DNA from: Eleusine coracana subsp. coracana
Taxonomy: Eukaryota > Streptophyta > Magnoliopsida > Poales > Poaceae
Assembly (NCBI GenBank): GCA_032690845.1
Contig: CM064434.1
Coordinates: 5,892,108-5,956,107, forward strand
Length of the DNA stretch: 64,000 bases
Direction of reading: 5' to 3'
Below, in pieces: positions 11,901 through 22,080 of this stretch. Numbering within the stretch: the stretch's first letter is position 1; each line of letters opens with the position of its first letter. The notes under the pieces were generated by a model that was not told the origin of the DNA, searched no databases, and was given only the letters and a program-made list of their open reading frames with translations. The position numbers were made by a program, and so were the translations under genes.

Positions 11901-12269
11901 AATTCTAAAAATATGGAAGTGTTCCTCATGATGTGCAATATTTTATAAAAATACTAACTATCATTAGTTACTAACCAAATTTAAATAGGAATTTTGTGAA
12001 TAGAGCTAGTTTTTAACCCTTTTACCATTTATTTGGGACATTAATTAATAAAATAAAAATATGATAAATTCCTCAAAATTCTAATTGATCATGGTGGTCA
12101 ACATATATTTTTAGTGGGGGCATGTTCCATTAAATTTTTGGACTTGTAGTTCAAATGCCTTTCAAATTGCTTCAATTAAGTTTGAATTTGGACAAATTCT
12201 AGTTTAAACCCTGCCTCAAGTTTAAGCTCCTCATGATTTCAACCCTAGTTTAGTGGCATGGGTGTCACA
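8927..12269 (-). mobile_element. TGTGACACCC-type large LTR sequence, probably a solo LTR
   Basis: Read on the minus strand, the block begins TGTGACACCC at 12269 and ends near GGACATCACA at 8927. It has the same module order as the block at 29645-35683: an AT-rich leader, a GC-rich module (11835-11180 here, with a typical GGTCCCACCTGTCAG motif), AT-rich DNA, then a conserved tail. The tail contains CTCCTGCAGGATGTAAATC (about 9640-9660), a TTGCTGAGTA-type motif near 9320, and CTTCCGCACTTTTAAAG near 9035. The tail recurs again at 48842-49660. There is no protein-coding region. About 3.3 kb is within the range of the large LTRs of some grass gypsy elements. I found no matching 5-bp TSD, so the exact ends are provisional. 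Confidence 0.6.
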
Positions 12270-12564
12270 GCTCACATGCGATGGTTGGAACGACCCATAT
12301 AGCCACGACCCGACACGGCTATTTTAAGCCCTTAAGTAGTTAACGGTTGTAGATTATGTTCGAACGTGGGACCCACCAGTTTAACGTTGCTCTGTGGGAC
12401 CCACTACTTATCCACGTCACCCTTAAGAGGCCTAGCAAGCCCTCCGCTCCTGTTCTTGTGCCCTGGCCCTGACATTACCATTGCCTCCTCCCTTCCCCTG
12501 TTCTTCCTCGCACACCTTCTTCTTCCTCTTCTCCGGCAACGGTCCGCATTGGTGGCGGCGAGCG

Positions 12565-13182
12565 ATGTCCAGCTCCGCTTCTGGCTTCCAGAAGTCCCCC
12601 AGAAGGAATGGCCGCATTATGGAGAATTCCCTTTGAGTACATGCCCCGACTGCCCTTGCCTAGATCCACTGAAGCGCTTGACATGTGTGCGCTCGCGGAT
12701 GGGCAATGTTGGTCGGGAATTTGTGAAATGCGAGAGCAAGCTATTTAAGGGGAAGGATGGGAAGATAGGGTTTGTTTCAATTTGGCGTGATTTGGATTTT
12801 GTAGTTTCAAATTGGATTTTAGGGTTTGCCTTCCTCATTTCAGGATTTGAAGCCCTGCAGTCATTTTGAGTGGGTGGATTCGTACATTCGGGATCGAGGG
12901 CTTGAAGTTGAAGTATTCCCCCCAATTGAACCAATCCCGGCTCGCATGTCATCCACTATGGAGGAGGAGATCTCAAGGATGATTTTTTGGTGAATGAGGA
13001 GTTGCAAAAACTGAACAAGCAGTTGACAGATTGTGGAACTGAATAAGCAGTTGAGCCTGATTGTGGAATTGAAGAAGCAATCCAATATTATGGCTGGCGC
13101 ATTTTACGTTTGTATAGTTGCCATTTTTTTGTGTTGGTATTCAGGTTTGGAATTTAGATTTAGATGTGGGGATGTTGTTTGA
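12565..13182 (+). pseudogene. GRF-type zinc-finger / membrane-anchor gene, frameshifted
   Basis: An ATG at 12565 opens a Ser/Arg-rich leader (MSSSASGFQKSPRRNGR). The frame then shifts near 12630 into the zinc-finger frame: CPDC at 12642-12653, then the blocks LKRLTCVRS and NVGREFVKCESK, which are the usual GRF finger pattern. An intron-like gap follows. After an acceptor at about 12843 the finger resumes as KPCSHFEWVDSYIRDRG. A leucine-rich coiled-coil piece (LNKQL repeated) and a hydrophobic tail (MAGAFYVCIVAIFLCW) complete the layout common to small GRF proteins in grasses. At least three register changes and a stop near 12990 make it a pseudogene. GRF fingers bind single-stranded DNA in better-known proteins; the role of the small plant family is unclear. 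Confidence 0.7.
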
Positions 13183-13298
13183 ATGTAGATTTGTAATCAA
13201 GTTTGTTCAGTTGCATGCTCTGTTGATTGTGCATTGACTCTGTTGACTTTAACCCCAGTTCGCCTCCCCGCTCCCACCCCAGTCCCAGGCCAACCTTT

Positions 13299-13473
13299 GC
13301 GGCCCATAGTTTATCATACGAGCGCGGCCCATAGTTTATCATACGAGCACGGCCCGTAGTCATCCACTCGCCTCGCCGCTCCCACCCGAGGCTCATCTGC
13401 TATTCATAAGAGCACAGCCCATCTGCTATTCATAAGAGCACGACCCATCTGCTATTCATAAGAGCGCGGCCCA
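13299..13473. repeat. two short tandem arrays (25-26 bp units)
   Basis: The first array has two near-identical 25-bp units with the core GGCCCATAGTTTATCATACG. The second has three units with the core CCCATCTGCTATTCATAAGA. Both contain GGCCCA/CCCAT motifs. They sit between the GRF pseudogene and the next locus. Confidence 0.85.
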
Positions 13474-13481
13474 TCAGTTTT

Positions 13482-13575
13482 AGGCCCCGTTTGGTTTGTA
13501 TTCTAAAACAACTTATGCTTCTGCTTCTGAAAAAAAAATAATTATAGTACAAGAAGTAGTACCAAAGGGACCCTT
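13482..13575. mobile_element. possible very short hAT-like MITE
   Basis: The left end GGCCCCGTTTGGT and the right end ACCAAAGGGACCC form an imperfect inverted repeat around about 70 bp of AT-rich DNA. A convincing 8-bp TSD is not visible, so this is only a suggestion. Confidence 0.25.
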
Positions 13576-13780
13576 AGATATTTATTGATAAAAGTGGATT
13601 ACAAATATAGATTGTCATCCGCAGATTACATATTGGTTGCATACGATAAGGAAAAAGTAGCAGAGGAGGCCAACTAGATTGGTTACAAAATTTGGTCTTG
13701 ATGACCAAGATTTCCATTGGCCTGTCGTCTACTACTCTACTCTTCATCATCGAAAAGCCGGAGCAGTATATTATCCGCTC

Positions 13781-14462
13781 CTAACTCGTCGGTGATGGCA
13801 GTCGCTGTGGCATGTATTCCAACAGCATATTGTCGAAGTCATCGTTGTTGGTGGTCGGAGCGAGGTGGAGGAAGTTCTCGCCGAAGTCCAGGTGGGCCAG
13901 GCTTAGGGCGTGGGCGGCACCTTCACAGGCACCAATTCTGGCGAGGTCTCGCGCACGCGCCAGGATGTCGCGAAGGCGAGTAGCCACGGTATCGCCGCGG
14001 AGGTTCATCTCCTTCTTGGCGATGGCGGCGGCGTCCTCAATCTCGTCCAGCCGGGCCGTCAGAGCTGAGCGGGCAAGGATCCAAGAAGAAGTCAAAAATC
14101 AAAAGCAGAGAGAGAGAAAGGGGTGGAATAGCTAACATGCTACGTACCAGCTACTTTGGCGTCTGCTACGGCTAGGCGATCATGTGCGGTTTCCGCCTAC
14201 TGCTCCGCCGCCGCCAAAGCAGCCGTGAGAGGCCCTGGGAGAGTAGAAGGGGTCGGTGGAGCAGCAGGGGCAGGTGGAGGAACAGGGGGCGGTGGAGCTG
14301 CCCCATGGCCATCACTACATGAGAACGAGGATAACGATGATTAGAAATGGGAACAGAAGAAGGCCAGGAGGAGATCACCATGATGCGGGCTTACCCCCAG
14401 CGGTGTCGTGGATTCCGTCCCGGAGGAGACGGGCCATGGCGCCAAGGTTCGTAGCCGTCCAT
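13781..14462 (-). pseudogene. three-exon gene of unknown function with one in-frame TAG
   Basis: Minus-strand exons 14462-14395, 14314-14148 and 14064-13781 join with matching phases (68, 167 and 284 bp; 173 codons in all including the final TAG). Donors GT at 14394 and 14147 and acceptors AG are present at each join. The product starts MDGYEPWRHGPSPPGRNP, has a Pro/Ala-rich middle, then a long Ala/Glu/Arg helical region (ALTARLDEIEDAAAIAKKE) probably forming a coiled coil, and an acidic tail. Codon 62 is TAG (14197-14199), which breaks an otherwise intact reading frame. I do not recognise the family. The strong third-position GC bias supports a real grass gene. It may be a pseudogene, or an allele with a single nonsense change. 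Confidence 0.6.
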
Positions 14463-14676
14463 CGGTGGGGAGGGTGGGAAGCTTTCCTTGAAAAGAAGGG
14501 GAAGAAGAAGGCTCCCGAAGAACAACGGCGTCAGGAGGCGAGAGGAATGGTTGATCCGAGTGGTAGTCCTCCCATTTTATAGACTAGAATGGGTAGGAGT
14601 CAAGAGTCCGGGGAGAATGCGACGGAGCCCGAGGAGAATGCGAAGGAGCCCGAGTCAATATCGTTTGCGTGTGATC

Positions 14677-15075
14677 GGGCCTGTTCGTTTCCCAATTGGC
14701 TCGCCAGTTTGGCGCGTGATCAATGCTACGCGCTGCAAACGATGCGTGCTGGCCATACCTGTTCTATCAATTCTATCGCTCTTCTCGCATCGTCTAATCA
14801 ACATTAAATCACACGCCAGGGGCTGTTCGTTGCAGGGTCAAAAAGTTTGAGTTCCTTTGCATTCTCCTCTTATTCATGGCTCCTAATTAATCTTGCTATT
14901 TAGGATTACTAAACAAAATGTAATTACAAATCATTTGTACAGATAGGTTGTAAATTGCTTCACGAATCTAACGATGGTAATAAATCAATGTGTAAACTGC
15001 GCGAGGTCGCTGAAATGTGGGTCCGATGTTCTATTCGGCCCACCGCGCAGTCTCCCTTGGGAAACGAACACCCCC
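14677..15075. mobile_element. MITE-like element with GGG(C/G)CTGTTCGTTTCCCAA ends
   Basis: The left end GGGCCTGTTCGTTTCCCAA is matched in inverted orientation by TTGGGAAACGAACACCCCC at 15057-15075, giving a 399-bp element with TIRs of about 18 bp. A third related motif (GGCTGTTCGTTGCAGGG) lies inside at about 14821. No clear TSD was found. TIRs of this form are seen in grass hAT and PIF MITEs, so the superfamily is left open. Confidence 0.45.
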
Positions 15076-16189
15076 GCCCTACAAGAGTACGCTCCCAGAT
15101 TCTTTATTTCGTGTCCGAGCTGCAGAAGCGACCTACAAAAGTACGCTTTCCATTTATTCAATATTTTGGTGATTTATATCTCAACAAATATAGCAAATTG
15201 AACAGCTTAAGTTGGTTGTTATACTTAATACATAATGTGGCTTTCCGTTTATTCAATATTTTGAATTTCAGATCATGTACCTGATATGAAAGTTTAGCTT
15301 AATGACACTAGTAGTTTGAGGTTAATAGGGAAAAATTGTTTCAATAAATTCCAAAAATTTTACTGCATGGGTAGAAACATGTGTTACATGTATATACCAG
15401 ATTGCAGATCCTAACTTTTCATCTCTAGTTCCCTACAAAAAAAACAATTTTATACTGAATTTATGAATATTTAGGCGATTTTTAATTCTAAAACTATAAG
15501 GTTTTTGGAGATGAGATTTTGCATGTGGTTGTTTCATGTGACATGCAACCACCCTATATTTTATATATATATTTTTTGATATTATGATAAAAAAGTATGT
15601 TCAAAATGGAGTAGCCCATCCATAATGTATGAACATTATACATGCATCCATGTGATATGAATATTGTGCATACACCTATCACTCTAATACCGATACACAT
15701 GGTTGAAACCGGCACAAAAGAATAGAGTTGTATTTTGTAAGATCGTAGAAACAAAAATAATCAAATTTGGACTTGAAATTTGAGATTTATCCGTATTTGA
15801 AGATTTAATTACTAATTAAAAAGAAAAAAAGTGAACACTCGGCAAGAACAGACGAAGAACTTGACGCCGACATGTGGGGACGGCCTGTCAGCGAGTTGTG
15901 CAACGAGTCCCGTTGATGAAGTCGGCCCAAGAGCCCAAGACGCCCGTTTATGATTTCGGATTGATTAAAAAAGCTTGGAAAAATTCAAAAATTCAAAAAC
16001 ATATTCGGATTGATGTTGTAGGTGCAGTAGATATTACCACTCGAGTTTGAGGACATTTGGAGAAGATCGAAAAAATGGTCGCACTAGAAGATCGAAAAAA
16101 CGCTTTTTCTTGAAAATATTAAAATGATACAGAATCAAAGTAAATTATAGACCAGAATTGGGATGGTGAAATGTTTTTTCTCCTGAAAC
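15076..16189. other. no recognisable gene
   Basis: AT-rich sequence downstream of the Mutator-like transposase. I searched the part near 15840-16100 for a terminal inverted repeat matching 18870-19500 and saw none. Confidence 0.4.
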
Positions 16190-18766
16190 TTACTTTGGCT
16201 TTTTTGGAGTGTAACGGTATTTGGCGGATCCAGCTCGGTGGCCAAGTTCCTGACACATCTTGCATCTGTTTTTGTTGCCTTTTTGTGCCCGTTTTGGTTT
16301 ATCATCTTTTTTTCCCCTCTTACTACTGCTACCTTTCTCGTACCAAGCCTTGTATCTTCTCATTTTAGGCTTGCCAGCCTTTCTTTTGGCAAGGGGGGGA
16401 CACATTAAAAATTCAAATTCCACTTTAGGCCACTGAGACTGATCTGTAAGTGGTGCTATTGGAGTTGCATATGCAGCCTTGAATCTTGCTACTGAATAAT
16501 ATTCATGCAGATAAGGGTGCATGTTTACCTTCGGCTTACTAGCCAAGAAGAGTATGGCATGTTCACATGGTTTTCCAGTATGTTGCCACTCGAGGCATGT
16601 GCATTCATGTAGATCAGTGTTAACCACATGCCTCCTTCCAGTCTTGGTATCTCTTACTTCAGCGCCCCACAAAGAAGAACTCTCAACAACCAAATGTGCA
16701 AGATTTCTGCTCCAGTTAACCACTTGCTGAACCACTGCTAGAAGCTTATCCCCTTGCAAAGCATCACCTATTCTTCTCCTCAATTCCCACATTCGCATGA
16801 TCATGATCCTGATTTGGTCAACCATGTCATGCACAGGCAAGTCTTTCAACTGTCTCACCTTGTTGTTAAAACTTTCAGCCAGATTGTTATTGATATGGTT
16901 ACACTTGATGGCCGTATTAAATCCTGACCTATACCACAGCAAGGAATGGTATATTTTCTCCCATTGCTCAAACTCAGGATCTGCTGCATACACCTTGGTA
17001 AGGTGATGATTATGTGCCTTTTTGCTATAAGCTCTTGCTGCTGGCCACAGCCGCCCAAAAACTTCTCCTTTATGACCCTTCATCACATTCAACCACATAT
17101 GGCCGAAGCACTCCCTCTTCTCAGCATGTGGAAATGCACTCTTGATTACATTTTCTAGCCCTTTACAAGCATCAGTGTGTATAGCTGAAGGTGCCACTAG
17201 GCCAATGCATCTTTTCAACTGCATCATTAACCATGTCCATGAAGCATCTGACTCAGATTGAAACATGCCAATAGCAACAGGAAACATCCAGTTATGTCCA
17301 TCTAGAGCATTGCATGCTGCCAATTGACTAGTCCACTTTCCAGTCAAAAAAGATGAGTCTACGCTCAAATATGGCCTACACCCTGCTTTGAACACATCAA
17401 TGCAAGGCTTTAAAGCCATAAAAAATTTGGAGAAATACACCTTACCATTAGGTGCAACCTCTGTATCTATCTCCACAACACTGTCAGGTGACCTCTTCTC
17501 CACCTCTGCCTTGAAACTATACAACATCCTGAACGTATTTGCCCAATCACCATATAACTCTTTCATTGCCCTCTGCTTTGCCTTCCACACTGTGGTATAC
17601 TTCACCTTAATAGGGAACTGCTTCTCCAGGTCTACTCTCAGTTTCTTTGCAGTAGTGTTTGGTGTTTTGACTAAAATAGGACTGATATTTTGTGCAACCC
17701 AGGCCTGTGATGTCATCTTTGATACAACCTGTGAACTAGTAATACAAGTATGTTCATGTGGCATTTGATTAACCCTGATGGTACCTACACCAGGTTGTTT
17801 TCTAGCAGAAATGTACCACTTGCAAGGCTTTGCACCCCCATCAAAGCCTCTACACTTCGCATAAAATTTCTTTGTATTTGTCCACACAGTCTTGGCGTCA
17901 AACTCCCTCCTCACTGCATAAGTCTTGAAACACATCCTAAACTCTTTCATGCTTGGAAAACACTTTCCTACTTCAATTACAGGATTATCTGAGTCATATA
18001 GATTTATGAACTCATCATCATTGTAATCATCTACCTCATCAGCAGCTTCGTTCATCAACTCTAGATCCACATCTTCAGAACCAACAGCCGCATCAGCCCC
18101 ATCCCTCTCCTTCTCCTTCTCATTGTATTTATCATCTACTGGAATTCCTAAAATTTTGGCCATCTTAGTGTCAGTCATTGGTGCAATGACCAAATCAGTA
18201 CGCTCTTGTAGTTGTACTGAATTCCAGTCAACAACAACCATATTTGCAGCACCGTCACATCCCTCTTGTGTATCATCAGCAAACACTGTCACTTCGGTTG
18301 AAATAGGATCTATCTGTCTACTTGCAGCCCAATCATTATCTGTAATCTGCATAGCCAACTTTGATGGCACATATCCAACACAAGAATCAGATTTCAGATC
18401 CACCAGCTCGACAAGAAATGTAACACGTTTGCTTGTCCAGCCGTCTTGCCGATCGATTTCATCGACAAGCGCTTTGCCATCCTCCATTCTCACATACTCG
18501 CCCTTCCATTCATCGAAGTGTATCAATGCCACTTCTTGCTCCGGACCCCAAGGAATACTCTCCCCAATTTTGTCCACCAAATTCCTCACTGCTTGCGCTT
18601 CTTGGTTGACAAGGTCCTGCGGGTCGATCTCTGCACAATCAACCTTCCAACTAACCAATCTCTCCTGCTCTATGGTCCTCAGGCTACCATCAGCTAGCTT
18701 CACGACAGAGAAAAACGGGAATTTAACGGACCATTCGAAGCTACGCCGCTCCCCCTGTTTCGACAA
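16190..18766 (-). CDS. Mutator-like (MULE) transposase, uninterrupted frame
   Basis: An open frame of 858 codons encodes a plant MURA-type transposase, which would cut and rejoin DNA at MULE ends in the nucleus. Visible parts: an N-terminal region of about 260 residues with an acidic stretch, the MuDR-type DNA-binding plug (about 262-340, with conserved Cys/His), and the DDE core with D470 (VDSSFL), D532 (HTDACKG) and E631 (LAESFNN). A SWIM zinc finger follows at 722-736 (CTCLEWQHTGKPCEH). The Lys-rich C-terminus has a knuckle-like CKMCQELGH whose final Cys is replaced. The first codon shown is TTG. A likely small first exon lies at 18867-18842 (ATG, then donor GAG/GTAATC), and an AG at about 18747 would join it in phase. 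No terminal inverted repeats were seen. Confidence 0.9.
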   Translation of the reverse strand: MSKQGERRSFEWSVKFPFFSVVKLADGSLRTIEQERLVSWKVDCAEIDPQDLVNQEAQAVRNLVDKIGESIPWGPEQEVALIHFDEWKGEYVRMEDGKALVDEIDRQDGWTSKRVTFLVELVDLKSDSCVGYVPSKLAMQITDNDWAASRQIDPISTEVTVFADDTQEGCDGAANMVVVDWNSVQLQERTDLVIAPMTDTKMAKILGIPVDDKYNEKEKERDGADAAVGSEDVDLELMNEAADEVDDYNDDEFINLYDSDNPVIEVGKCFPSMKEFRMCFKTYAVRREFDAKTVWTNTKKFYAKCRGFDGGAKPCKWYISARKQPGVGTIRVNQMPHEHTCITSSQVVSKMTSQAWVAQNISPILVKTPNTTAKKLRVDLEKQFPIKVKYTTVWKAKQRAMKELYGDWANTFRMLYSFKAEVEKRSPDSVVEIDTEVAPNGKVYFSKFFMALKPCIDVFKAGCRPYLSVDSSFLTGKWTSQLAACNALDGHNWMFPVAIGMFQSESDASWTWLMMQLKRCIGLVAPSAIHTDACKGLENVIKSAFPHAEKRECFGHMWLNVMKGHKGEVFGRLWPAARAYSKKAHNHHLTKVYAADPEFEQWEKIYHSLLWYRSGFNTAIKCNHINNNLAESFNNKVRQLKDLPVHDMVDQIRIMIMRMWELRRRIGDALQGDKLLAVVQQVVNWSRNLAHLVVESSSLWGAEVRDTKTGRRHVVNTDLHECTCLEWQHTGKPCEHAILFLASKPKVNMHPYLHEYYSVARFKAAYATPIAPLTDQSQWPKVEFEFLMCPPLAKRKAGKPKMRRYKAWYEKGSSSKRGKKDDKPKRAQKGNKNRCKMCQELGHRAGSAKYRYTPKKPK

Positions 18767-18841
18767 TGGTGAGAGAATGTAAAAATTGGAAGCAAAAGAG
18801 CTCTAATCGAAAGCAAAATCAGCACGAGGTGTAGAGATTAC

Positions 18842-18867
18842 CTCGAATTTGTCTCTCCCTGCTCCAT
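18842..18867 (-). CDS. possible first coding exon of the MULE transposase
   Basis: On the minus strand ATG at 18867 opens MEQGETNS and ends in a good donor, GAG/GTAATC, at 18842. It would join in phase to an AG just before the CTTCGAATGG of the main frame. The better-looking acceptor (AAACAG) would be out of phase, so the join is uncertain. Confidence 0.3.
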
Positions 18868-20215
18868 CTGTTTTGGGCGCCCTATCTGTTTTGGGGCCAT
18901 CTATTTTTTTTGTCAGACTACTGCAACTCGGGCAAAATCGGGCGCGAATATGTCAGACTCGGGGCTCAACTCGGATGGGAATGTGACTAGGGGGCGATTT
19001 GACTCACCTCAGAGGTCGCTGAGGACCTAGACCATGCGGCGCCGGAGAGGGATGTGCGGCGCTCTGAGGGCACGCGCTGCCAGAGAGGGATTGGTACGCC
19101 GCTCAGAGAAAGCAGTCGCAGGAGGTCTTCGATCGGTCCAGTAGACAGACTCGTGCCACCGAAGAGAGCAACACCGGAGAGGGATGTCAATGCCGGAGAC
19201 AGCACTCTGAGGTCGCCCTGCCGGAATTTGCCGTCGCTCAGATGGCGCTAAACTGGTATTTGGTCGGTCCGTCAGACAGATTCATGCACCACAATGTTTC
19301 GATTGGGTCCCATGGCCACTAACAACCAAATCCATAAAGTGTCAAGGCCGTTGGTAGGTTCTGGCTATTTTTCTCTACATAGATGTCGCACGCGAGCTAT
19401 TATAGTCAACTATGTCGTGCCTCTTGGCCAATTTCCACCAAAGACGTCACATGTGAGCTATTGGCCCCAACGGCTGCGCCCCTGACGCTCCATCATGCTC
19501 CCACGTTGTGTGAGCAGTTTTAGATTTGATTTCCGTGTGTGTAATCATAGCTGTTGGATTGTGTAAAGCCGAAACTGCTGGCTATTGTAACGTGGATATA
19601 TATTACTAAACATAAGACATGGAATGAATGAAGGTTATGTTTGGAGATCAATCTGATCTCTGGATGTCCAAACAACTGCCTCGCTACTGAGCTCTTGCGT
19701 TCCTCTCGCCGGCCAAAAGGACCGCGAAGTTTCCTCGCCGCCGGCGTGAGCCCTCGACTCGACCTCCAACTTCCCATTCGTACGCCCTTCGGTGGAGTAG
19801 CTCCAACATAATGTCACTTGAAGAACACTATTAGCTTGGGTATTTACCACTAGAAATAAATACAATACATATCAAGGCTTGCAGCTTGCAAAAACTGGTA
19901 AGGATAACAATCAAATTGCCTAAACTAGGACAAGCATACTGATCAATGGTGGAAAACAAACAAACAAACAAACTTTAGGACTAATACAAAATCCTGGCTA
20001 ACAGGCCAGGTATCCACAATCTTTGCGTTTTTGTCGAGAAAAACTTCGTGAGAACTTACTTCACTCAACTTCGTGAGAATTTCCTTCACTCAAACTTTCA
20101 GAAAGAAATAGAACTAGTATCAAGTAGGAGTCTATACCAACTAAACAATATGTCAGACAATAAACTAAAGATTGGTAAACTTTGAGCTTCAGTAGGAAGA
20201 AAAAGGAGTGCTGAC
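18868..20215. other. no recognisable gene
   Basis: Upstream of the MULE frame are short imperfect repeats of CTGTTTTGGG (about 18865-18900) and GGAGAGGGATG-like motifs (19050-19200). A small AAAC repeat lies near 19965. No coding exon can be supported. Confidence 0.4.
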
Positions 20216-20300
20216 CTCATACTCATAAAGTGGTTTCACACACTGTGGCTTGCACCGTTCCTCAAGATACTTCTTTTGATCAACAAGTTCCTCACCCCCC
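20216..20300 (-). pseudogene. isolated exon of cytochrome bc1 complex hinge subunit (QCR6-like)
   Basis: Between an AG acceptor (exon start 20300) and a GT donor (after 20216) the minus strand encodes EELVDQKKYLEERCKPQCV followed by KPLYEYE. This matches my recollection of the first conserved block of the plant mitochondrial complex III hinge protein, including the first C-x3-C pair. The partner exon with the second Cys pair and the FDYW block should lie downstream and I cannot find it. It is therefore a gene fragment. Family assignment is from memory of the conserved block, not from a search. Confidence 0.6.
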
Positions 20301-20966
20301 CTAACACAAAACGACATCACAAAACGACATAATTTGAGACAGAATAAAAGGGAGTAGTTTGTAATATTCTAGTAACAGGCTGTTAAATGGGGCCACATGA
20401 TAAGAAAACCGGTATATCAACAGGATAATATTCTCAAAAAATTGAAAAAAAGAACCCCTGTAACAACATACTGGGCTAGCTGACTAAAATTGTGAAACCC
20501 AGAGGGTACTCGGAATGTCAAATTGATGTGGGGTGAGTGGACACTGTTACTGGAGGCATTGCTTGACATTGGATTTATTTCCTGATGCGGCCAGTAAATG
20601 AGACATTGCAATGCCGCAGTTGAATTCATCATATTTTTTAGTGAAACAAAGCAATCTAAATTGACAATGCAACAGACTGGGCCAACAAACTGTCTTCACT
20701 GCAAAAATCAGAGTAAACCTGAAGTCTTCGCATAAGACATTTCGTTATAAGCTCTGTCAAAAATTTCCGTCCGGGACATAATTATTATCAAAAGCCTTAA
20801 CACTTTGGTCCCTGCATAATTTTACACGCAACAACCCTTTTGAGCATAGTAGCAGGAAGTGACTTAACACTTTGTCCAACCACACATTAAAGTTTGCACT
20901 TATAGTTTGCTCAACCACTCAATAGAGATAATATATGACAAGTGTTAAACCCTCCATCAGCAGAGG

Positions 20967-21052
20967 GTGGCTAGAATAGGAGAGCTCTTCTTCACACATC
21001 AACTTTAGGGTAGCTAGAACAGGATAGCTCTTCTTCACACATCAGCCTCAAC
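20967..21052. repeat. 43-bp tandem duplication
   Basis: Two adjacent diverged units share AGCTCTTCTTCACACATCA at their centres. Confidence 0.75.
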
Positions 21053-21226
21053 TCTTACAAGTTTGGCTCTACCTTCTGATTAGGCTCGTCAGGCACCCTT
21101 TGCATCATAGACTTCTGATGGCAATGTCCATCCTGCGACAAGCTAATGATATGGGTAGAGAAACATTAAGTTTTGATCAAGATGAATATATACTCCAGTG
21201 ATAAATGTTGCTTGAGATAAATTGTA

Positions 21227-21434
21227 CTCCCTCCATTCCAAATTATATGACACTTCAGACTTCTCAAGTTTTCTCAAATTATAAAACACCCTTGCATCCC
21301 AATACACCTTTTACTCTTCTCAATGCATCCTTAATTCTCTCTCTCCTTCTCATTTTCTATGTACCTACCTTTTTCACTTCTAATTCATTCTCGTGTCCAA
21401 ATCTAAAACGTCTTATAATTTAGAACGAAGGGAG
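21227..21434. mobile_element. Stowaway-type MITE
   Basis: The ends CTCCCTCCATTCCAAATTAT and ATAATTTAGAACGAAGGGAG are inverted repeats. TA dinucleotides flank the element at 21225-21226 and 21435-21436. This is the standard Tc1/mariner-derived Stowaway pattern. It lies at the edge of the coding part of the broken membrane-protein gene, inside what would be an intron. Confidence 0.85.
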
Positions 21435-22075
21435 TAGTGAAAAAGTGAACAATACAATACCTCTTTAAAATCTTCTTGTAACGTGCAAACATAGCAAAGA
21501 TGTACCCAAAGAATTCAGCCATAGCCATAGGAGCGGACCAGACTGTGAGCACTGCAGCGACTTCACCCATGGCATATGAGAGCACATTGTTGAGAAGGTA
21601 GAACCCAACAACACAAGCAGGAATCTTGTATAACATTGTGGATAGAGTTACAACAGTTTGTTCCTGAAGGATCAGAGCCATGAAGCAACTCCACATCATG
21701 AAAGAAGAAGTATCTCTGCTACGAGTTCCTCAACAATGAACAAGGGAACATTCACATGGTCCTTGACAGCAATAATAAGAAGCACTGATGCTGAGTATGC
21801 TACCAAGGAAACCATGCGCACAACCACAAAGAGAGATATAAAACCATACATGAAAATAAAATGGATAACCGATTCCTCACTAGGCTTGATTGGAGGTGAA
21901 GGGATTACGTTTATGGATTCCACTGTATCCCCACGCTAAAGATACTCAGCAATGGCATGTCCAAACATTCCAGCAGAATAAAACGTCAGAAGAGTATCTA
22001 TAGTGGCGCCACTATTAGTACCAATTGAAGTGTATCGCAGCCACATATAACAGATCACCATACAAAATCCAGAAA

Positions 22076-22080
22076 AAGAC
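22076..22080. repeat. left TSD (AAGAC) of the TRIM
   Basis: Repeated at 22568-22572. The paralogous locus near 59820 has the corresponding unoccupied sequence. Confidence 0.9.

Noticed and set aside
15838..19500. Search for long TIRs around the MULE transposase
   Set aside because: By eye I found no inverted similarity between the two flanks; a computed self-alignment would be needed to exclude diverged TIRs.
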